Source of the DNA: Nemertoderma westbladi
Taxonomy: Eukaryota; Xenacoelomorpha; Nemertodermatida; Nemertodermatidae
DNA length: 57,145 nucleotides
Assembly: GCA_032718475.1 (NCBI GenBank)
Contig: JAUCBJ010002463.1
Span: 1-57,145 of the forward strand
Reading direction: 5' to 3'
The notes beneath the pieces are model-generated. The model had not been told where the DNA came from. It was given only the letters and a program-made list of their open reading frames with translations, and ran no database searches. Positions 51,840-57,145 of the stretch are shown piece after piece (the first letter of the stretch is position 1; each line of letters begins with the position of its first letter). The position numbers were made by a program, and so were the translations under genes.

Positions 51840-52640
51840 AACTCACTCGACTCCGCTTCAGCTCCACTCTAACTCCACTCTACTCTCTCTATCTCACTCC
51901 CGGACCTCTCTGTCCCTTTCTCTCTCTTCTCTCCCTGCTCGCTCCCCACACTTGAATCGCACTCGTCTGCACTCTCTCACGCGCCAACACCTCCTCTCAA
52001 TATCTCCCTGTGCTCCTGTACTCTCTACCACTCCCAAAGGTGTCAAATTTTCTTATGCTACTATACTGTGCTATCGTTCTATCTACCTCGCTACTTACTT
52101 CTTACTTACTACTTACTATGTAACTATCTTACTACTAACTCTCTAACTCTACTAATTCTAATTCTACTAACTCTCTAACCCTCTAACTCTACTAACTCTC
52201 TAACTCTACTAACTCTCTAACCCCCTATCTACTAACTCTAACTCTACTAACTTTCTAACTCTCTAACTATGTGGCGCTTTTGGTGCCCACAACCCCTCTA
52301 CTACTACCTCTCATGGTATATCTACATTCCACACTCCCTCTCTTTCTACGTGGCGCTTTTGGTGCCCACAACCCCTCTACTCTGTTTCTACGTGGCGCTT
52401 TTGGTGCCCACAACCCCTCTACTCTCTTTCTACGTGGAGCTTTCGGTGCCCACAACCACTCTGCTACTACTCGTGGTATGTCAATATACCACACTCCCTA
52501 TACCTGCCTACTTCTAACTACTTCTAACTCTACTCTTACTAACTTCTACTGACTTTCTAACTTCTTACTTAATTTCTAACTACTACTTACTATCTAACTT
52601 CTACTAACTTCTACTAACTTTCTGACTTTCTACTTATTTT
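51840..52640. repeat. CTCTAACTCTACTAA-type simple repeat field with a 52-bp minisatellite
   Basis: Degenerate CTAACTCTACTAACT repeats fill most of the stretch. At 52266-52460 four copies of TGGCGCTTTTGGTGCCCACA (one diverged) recur at about 50-100-bp spacing. This field replaces pol and the third ORF in element C. Confidence 0.75.
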
Positions 52641-53038
52641 ATTATTTTTATTATATTTGTGTAGGAAGGGCGTCTCGCCCTCATTCCCACCCCCCTCAGT
52701 CCAACATTTGGACGACTAAACTCAAAGGTGCCTCTTCTATAAGGCAGCACTTTCCTACAGCCCTCCTCTAGGTCTTCCTCTCCTTTGCTTCCATCTTGCC
52801 TCCTATTCTCACCCCCACCGACTGGACTCTTCTGTCCTCGTCGGAAGATCTATGTACCTATCTCTATGTATCTACCACTCTCCCTAGCCTCCTCCACCAC
52901 CCTAAAATCGGGTCTTTCTGCCGCCTTCTTGACTTCCTCATCTCCTGGCAGCAAAATGCCACCCCCCACCTTATCGTCTCCCGGCGGCAGAATGAAAAGA
53001 ACCCGAAAGAACAGACAAAACAGAACGGACAATAGTAA

Positions 53039-54226
53039 TCATATCCCTTTCCACCCTGTCTTCTTGTTTGACCTTCCCCTTCTCGGTATGCCTCTCAACC
53101 GGACCGGCATCTCCTCCGGACACTCCTCCGGGTACTCCTCTGGACATCTCGCCATCCACTCTTCCCCATCCTCATACCGATAGTTGCTGGGAACATCCTT
53201 GTTCCATCCCATCGTCTCTAAGTCTTCCGCGTCGAATCCATTCTCCTCAGCCCACTCTCTTGCTGTTGCTTCCCCTCCTAACTGATCTACTGACGGTATT
53301 TTCCTGGAACTATCCTCTATCTGTTCAACACGCTCCACTATGCGTGGTTCCAGATCTATACCCGACTCCTGGTATCTTTCCTCGGACCGCTTCTCACATG
53401 GGACCTCCCCATCGCCCGTCTCTGGTTTCTTCTCTACGTCCTTAACGGTGCCTGGTAGCATGCACCCTGATGTCTGCGTCACCCTGAGTGGAACCTTGGT
53501 TTTAATTGGGCTGCTAAGCGTCCATCCGAACGGCGTGAGAATCGCCGTCGGATCCCGCTGCTTATTCTCTCTGAAGACTGTTCTTAGTCTCTCATGGGCC
53601 GTCGGACAATCCATTCCGACTATGATGGATACCTTCCTGATGTCCATCTCCGGTATTGAGAAATCGATATCGTCCAGGAACTGGTATTGCTCGACCTCGA
53701 TCTTAGTTGGTCTCATGGCATTAATATTGATCGATTCTATGATCTGAATGGGGTCGATGGTCGCCCCATAGTCACATTCTGGTGCTATTGCTGATATCTT
53801 GTTCCGTCCCGTCCTCATCTCCAGGACCTCATCTTTACTCGAGATAGTAGTTACCGCCAACCTACTTGGCCTCGTCTGTAATCCTATCTCCTCGGCCACC
53901 CAATTCTCCACCAGCGTGAAGGCTGCTCCGCTGTCGACCAGCATTAATGTTGTGACTGATCGGCCGCCCCTTCCTGTTATCTTCACTGGTACTACCCCGA
54001 GTAGTACTTTCCTCTTTCTTCTTGCTCCTGTCGTGCTCGTAGCCATTGTTTGGCCTCCGGTCTCGTCGTCTCCTATCGCTGTTTCTCTACACTCTCCGAG
54101 TCTGTGTCCTTCTACCACACATTGATGACATAGTCCGTTTGCGTCCGCGTAGGCTACACGATCTTGTTTGGGCAATGCTTGCCAATGCTTACAACTCATG
54201 GTCTTATGGGTTCCATCTCTATGCAA
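53039..54226 (-). CDS. element C nucleocapsid and aspartic protease
   Basis: A 395-codon frame, continuing upstream of its first Met. It has the CCHC knuckle CHQCVVEGHRLGEC after a His/Cys-rich segment (HRDGTHKTMSC), then LMLVDSGAAFTLVENWVAEE with an intact DSG triad, and VSIIVGMDCP as the late protease segment. The C-terminus is acidic with repeated EEYPEECPEEMP and ends before any RT. It would mature Gag if expressed. Confidence 0.8.
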   Translation of the reverse strand: MHRDGTHKTMSCKHWQALPKQDRVAYADANGLCHQCVVEGHRLGECRETAIGDDETGGQTMATSTTGARRKRKVLLGVVPVKITGRGGRSVTTLMLVDSGAAFTLVENWVAEEIGLQTRPSRLAVTTISSKDEVLEMRTGRNKISAIAPECDYGATIDPIQIIESININAMRPTKIEVEQYQFLDDIDFSIPEMDIRKVSIIVGMDCPTAHERLRTVFRENKQRDPTAILTPFGWTLSSPIKTKVPLRVTQTSGCMLPGTVKDVEKKPETGDGEVPCEKRSEERYQESGIDLEPRIVERVEQIEDSSRKIPSVDQLGGEATAREWAEENGFDAEDLETMGWNKDVPSNYRYEDGEEWMARCPEEYPEECPEEMPVRLRGIPRRGRSNKKTGWKGI

Positions 54227-54294
54227 TTGACATTCAAATCCTGGATTGTAGCATTCCCTGTATAGTCCTTCACGTATTGCGCGTGGATTTATAT

Positions 54295-54936
54295 CTACCG
54301 GTTTTTGTTCGTGGTGTTATTTTGTTTCTGTCCCTGCCAGCTCCCACTCCCAGCTATCTGTGGGCTTGTAGCCCCCTGTGTGGCCGCGTGTGGTAGCGAC
54401 TGTCTCACTCTCGGAAATGGATCTGCAGGATTGTGTTCGGGTTTAGGCCTGTTGTATTCGGTCTTTGGCGCCTTCCCCAAACTATCCTCACTGTAGACTG
54501 GGTCTGTAATCAACTCTGCTTCGTAGTTGAGGAAGTTCGATATTTCCTCTAGCCCTGGCTCTGCACCTTTCTTCTCCCGAGTGGAGAAGGCGATCTTCCT
54601 CCACTTGCTCCGTAACCAGATCGGCAGTGCCTGCGCTATCGTGGTGATGTTATTAGATGTGTTGAGCTCGTATGGCGCGTCTAGCGTCTTCAGCACGATT
54701 AACGCCTTCTCAACCTTATTCGCAAAGGTCTTTATACTAACAGGGTTGTCCTGTAGGCCACCCGATGTTATCCCCCTCAGGGTTTGCCGGATGATCTTGG
54801 CTGGGTGTCCGTATTCCCTGTCTAGGGCCCGCCATGCAGTCGTGAAGCCACCCTCGATGCCCTGATACTGCCTCACGATGTCGTACGCTGGGCCTCCTGT
54901 GTATACCTGTAGATATTTTAGGCACTCCGCCTGCAT
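54295..54936 (-). CDS. element C capsid domain (DUF1759-like)
   Basis: A 213-codon frame with CLKYLQVYTGGPAYDIVRQY, TAWRALDREYGHPAKIIRQ and IAQALPIWLRSKWRKIAFST, the DUF1759 capsid blocks of BEL/Pao Gag. The C-terminus is Gln/Asn/Pro-rich and leads towards the nucleocapsid in another frame. A TAG at 54964-54966 interrupts the upstream continuation. Confidence 0.8.
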   Translation of the reverse strand: MQAECLKYLQVYTGGPAYDIVRQYQGIEGGFTTAWRALDREYGHPAKIIRQTLRGITSGGLQDNPVSIKTFANKVEKALIVLKTLDAPYELNTSNNITTIAQALPIWLRSKWRKIAFSTREKKGAEPGLEEISNFLNYEAELITDPVYSEDSLGKAPKTEYNRPKPEHNPADPFPRVRQSLPHAATQGATSPQIAGSGSWQGQKQNNTTNKNR

Positions 54937-55359
54937 CAGGTTCTTAGTTAATATCTCCTGTATCTAGCTGTACATGCGCCGGAATTGCAGGTATTCTTCC
55001 GGCCTGCTTCCGTCGAATTTAAATGGCTCTACAGGTGGTAGCTCGATCCTGGTCTTCAGCGCATCGATAAGTGTCGCCATTCCCATTGCCTGTGCTTCCA
55101 ATGGGTTCGAGGGATGCCGTTCAGATTCTAACGTTGGGTGCGGTCCACCCGTCGGGCCTGTTTACTTTCTCTGCGTCGGATATACCATTGGGGGTAACGG
55201 CCCCCTCCATATTTTCGTGTTGCACGACCTGTTCTCGTCCAGGGGGTTCTATGTTCTTATTCCTGGTTGAGTGTATTGTTGATATTGTGATGGGGGAATG
55301 TCACCCTGCCCCCCCCCCCCCCCCCCCCACCGGTATTATGTTTGGTACTGGTGTTGATG

Positions 55360-56248
55360 TTAATATATTGGGGCCGATACACCTATCCCAATAACTCTCC
55401 CCTCCCCTGGATATATGTTATGTCCCTGCATATTATAGTCATGCTGCTGTGCTGGTACCGATATAGGCCTATCCACTTCTTGCCTACCTACCGGTATATA
55501 CGCCGCGACTTCCGGATCTAATCCCATCGTTCGCGCTACCCTATCGCCTACACTATCTCTCCCAGCACGGCCTGTAGTATGTGCAGTAAGGCCTACAGTA
55601 TGTCCTGCAGTCTGCATGTGCCCTTCCGGACCGAAGTTTAACCTTCTCGAATATTCCAAGAAGGCCTCTCCCGCCTGACTACCGTACTCTCGATCGGCAG
55701 CTATATCCCGTCGGGAAGTTTCTCTTCGATCCCCTCTCCTGTTCTCTTCCTCAGTATCGGTACGTCCTGTACCCTTCTCCTGGTGTGCGGTGCGTCTCTC
55801 CGGGGCGACGGCAATCTCCCGGAGTTCGACCCCACTGACTCCCCAACTCCATCTCTACTACCGACGGCTCGCTATCCGTCCTCGCTCTCCGGTCGCTCGT
55901 AGCGACGCTTCTTCTATTCTCTTCTCTCCTTCTCTCTTCAGTGTAGCGTCCCCGCTCATGAGATCTCTCGCCGACCTCCCGGTTAGACTCCACTGTTCTT
56001 CTTCTCTCTTCCGACTGACGTCTTCTCGCTCGCCCGCTCTCGGCGCTAACATCTCTCTCTCTGTCCGCCTGGACCCTCCTGGGGATACTCGTCATCCCCC
56101 TACTATTCTCCGTCGTCCGGTGCCGCGGTTCACCTAACTCGCCCTCGCGCATTATCCCCCGACGCCTAGTGGGACATTCTCTGCCCCCCCCTCTCGCCAC
56201 TAATCTCCCATGGTGGGGCGCCCGTAGCCCCCCCCCCCCCCCCCCCAC
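55360..56248 (-). pseudogene. element C Gag N-terminal region
   Basis: Two frames (56248-55751 and 55659-55360) encode an Arg/Glu/Ser-rich, probably disordered segment (RRRQSEERRRTVESNREVGE) comparable in composition to the Gag N-termini of D and E. Its upstream part dissolves into a tandem repeat with C homopolymers, so the true start is unclear. A C run lies at about 55303-55328. Confidence 0.5.
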
Positions 56249-56560
56249 TCGCCACTCTTACTTCACTACCTCTTACTTCGCTTCTACGCCCCTCTTGTGG
56301 GACATTCTTTGCCCCCCCCCTTCTCACCACTAATCTCCCGTGGTGGGGCGCCCGTAGCCCCCCCCCCCCCCCACTCGCCACTTCTTACTTCACCACCTCT
56401 CACCTCGCTCCCACGCCCCTCTTGTTGGACATTCTTTGCCCCCCCCCCTCTCGCCACTAATCTCCTGTGGTGGGGTGCCAGTAGCCCCCCCCCCCCCCCC
56501 CCCCCCCCCACTCGCCACTTCTTGCTTCACTACCTCTTACTTCGCTTCTTCACCCCTCTC
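56169..56560. repeat. three tandem copies of a 130-bp unit
   Basis: Units near 56169, 56299 and 56427 share GGGACATTCT, CTCTCGCCACTAATCTCC, TGGTGGGG and a C run of variable length. Because the unit is open in several frames, it produces spurious Gly/Pro-rich ORFs. Confidence 0.85.
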
Positions 56561-56589
56561 TAGTCAACGCACTGTCTCTACTGCGGCTG

Positions 56590-56764
56590 GGTCTGTTCAC
56601 CCCTGCCTCTCCCTGTGCAACTGCGTGGCCTGGCAGGCTCCTGTCGGGTTGACTCACCCCTGCTGCTCCCTGCCTAACTACGTGGCCTTGCAGGCTCCCT
56701 TCGGGGTCTCTCACCCCCGCTACTCCTGCACACTAACTACGTGGCCTTGCAGGCTCCCATTGGC
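56590..56764. repeat. three tandem copies of a 68-bp unit
   Basis: ACGTGGCCTTGCAGGCTCCC recurs at about 56625, 56690 and 56745 with TCACCCCTGCT spacers. It adjoins the previous array. The remaining 56765-57035 is AT-rich and non-coding. Confidence 0.8.
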
Positions 56765-57035
56765 CAGACCACCTGTGTCTCCTATATTAGTATTAATAGC
56801 CCTGTTATCAATATTATTATTTTCTAAATTATTTGAATTATTGAATTATTATTATTTTGTATATTTAAATTAATATTATTATTCGAATTATTTTGAATAT
56901 TTGGATTTAAATTATTATTTGGATTATTTGTATTTAAATTTAAATTACTACTACCAAGTAAAAGTAATAAAATTTTGGTTAGGGTTGTCTACTACAGTAC
57001 TATTATTATTAATTTATTCTAACGTATTATTATAA

Positions 57036-57062
57036 CCCCCCCCCCCCCCCCCCCCCCCCCCC
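57036..57062. repeat. C homopolymer of 27 bp
   Basis: An uninterrupted C run; one of many long G/C runs in the window, most of them inside mobile elements. Confidence 0.8.
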
Positions 57063-57145
57063 GCCCGTACGATTACACCAGTCTTGGGTCTGTCGTCCGG
57101 TCCCTGTAAGTGGGGTATTAACAAACGTTTCCATAACTTCTGGCT

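Larger units (their letters stand above)
51001..57145 (-). mobile_element. element C: BEL-family element on the minus strand, deleted for pol, 5' end outside window
   Basis: The 3' LTR (51001-51580), polypurine tract and hairpin match A and B. The 3' UTR shares the GATTCAAGTGTGGGG word. Beyond a CTCTAACTCTACTA repeat field lie protease, nucleocapsid, capsid and a disordered Gag N-terminus. RT, RNase H, integrase and the exonuclease-like ORF are absent, so C is non-autonomous in a way complementary to B. Confidence 0.8.

Noticed and set aside
52267-52552. ORFs over the CTCTAACTC/minisatellite field of element C
   Set aside because: Repetitive low-complexity peptides from tandem DNA repeats in several frames on both strands.

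Overview
The window is nuclear DNA of an invertebrate metazoan, probably marine. The evidence is spliced genes with GT-AG introns, one of which joins a thrombospondin-1-like module to a fucolectin (FTP) domain, plus a dense load of BEL/Pao LTR retrotransposons, piggyBac-like elements, MITEs and LINE relics. I cannot name the species. There are no bacterial genes, CRISPR arrays, rRNA genes or intact tRNA genes.

Layout. 1-2722: a foldback palindrome, a LINE reverse-transcriptase relic, simple repeats and the first part of an old Ty3-like gag. 2723-23347: element D, a BEL/Pao element with near-identical 1.92-kb LTRs, a GATAC target duplication, a gag-protease-RT-RNase H-integrase coding region and an extra ORF after pol. 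D carries two later insertions, one in pol (TSD GAACCT) and one in the 3' LTR (TSD TAGCTCAG) that contains two MITEs. 23348-27116: the rest of the Ty3-like gag, then element A. 27308-28023 (minus): three exons of an unrecognised gene. 28758-33585: element B, an internally deleted BEL derivative that keeps a gag start, one large ORF and its LTRs. 33586 to beyond 38200 (minus): element E, a broken BEL element cut in its RNase H domain at B's LTR. 39825-50632 (minus): three exons of the TSP1-FTP gene, whose introns hold LINE pieces, a large inverted repeat, two piggyBac-like elements and a piggyBac transposase relic. 51001-57145 (minus): element C, of the A/B LTR family, keeping gag and protease but no RT.

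Most unusual content. Elements A and B carry, next to the 3' LTR, an ORF that reads as a DEDDy-type 3'-5' exonuclease-like domain (RNase D/WRN/EXD1 style) followed by three CCHC zinc knuckles and a conserved C-terminal domain. D carries a homologous triple-knuckle ORF at the same place, downstream of integrase, in which the exonuclease core seems to be missing. A third ORF of this kind is not part of the BEL/Pao architecture I know (gag-PR-RT-RH-IN, occasionally env). In A, B and C the 3' LTR is preceded by a conserved 11-bp-stem hairpin joined to a G-rich polypurine tract. In D a 20-nt motif (GGAAGACTYGYGAGCCTWYC) recurs eight times, in two different coding frames and in non-coding DNA, which suggests a role at the nucleic-acid level.

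Limits. All homology statements are by eye. Exon joins rest on splice consensus and matching phase. Element ends rest on repeat comparison within this window.
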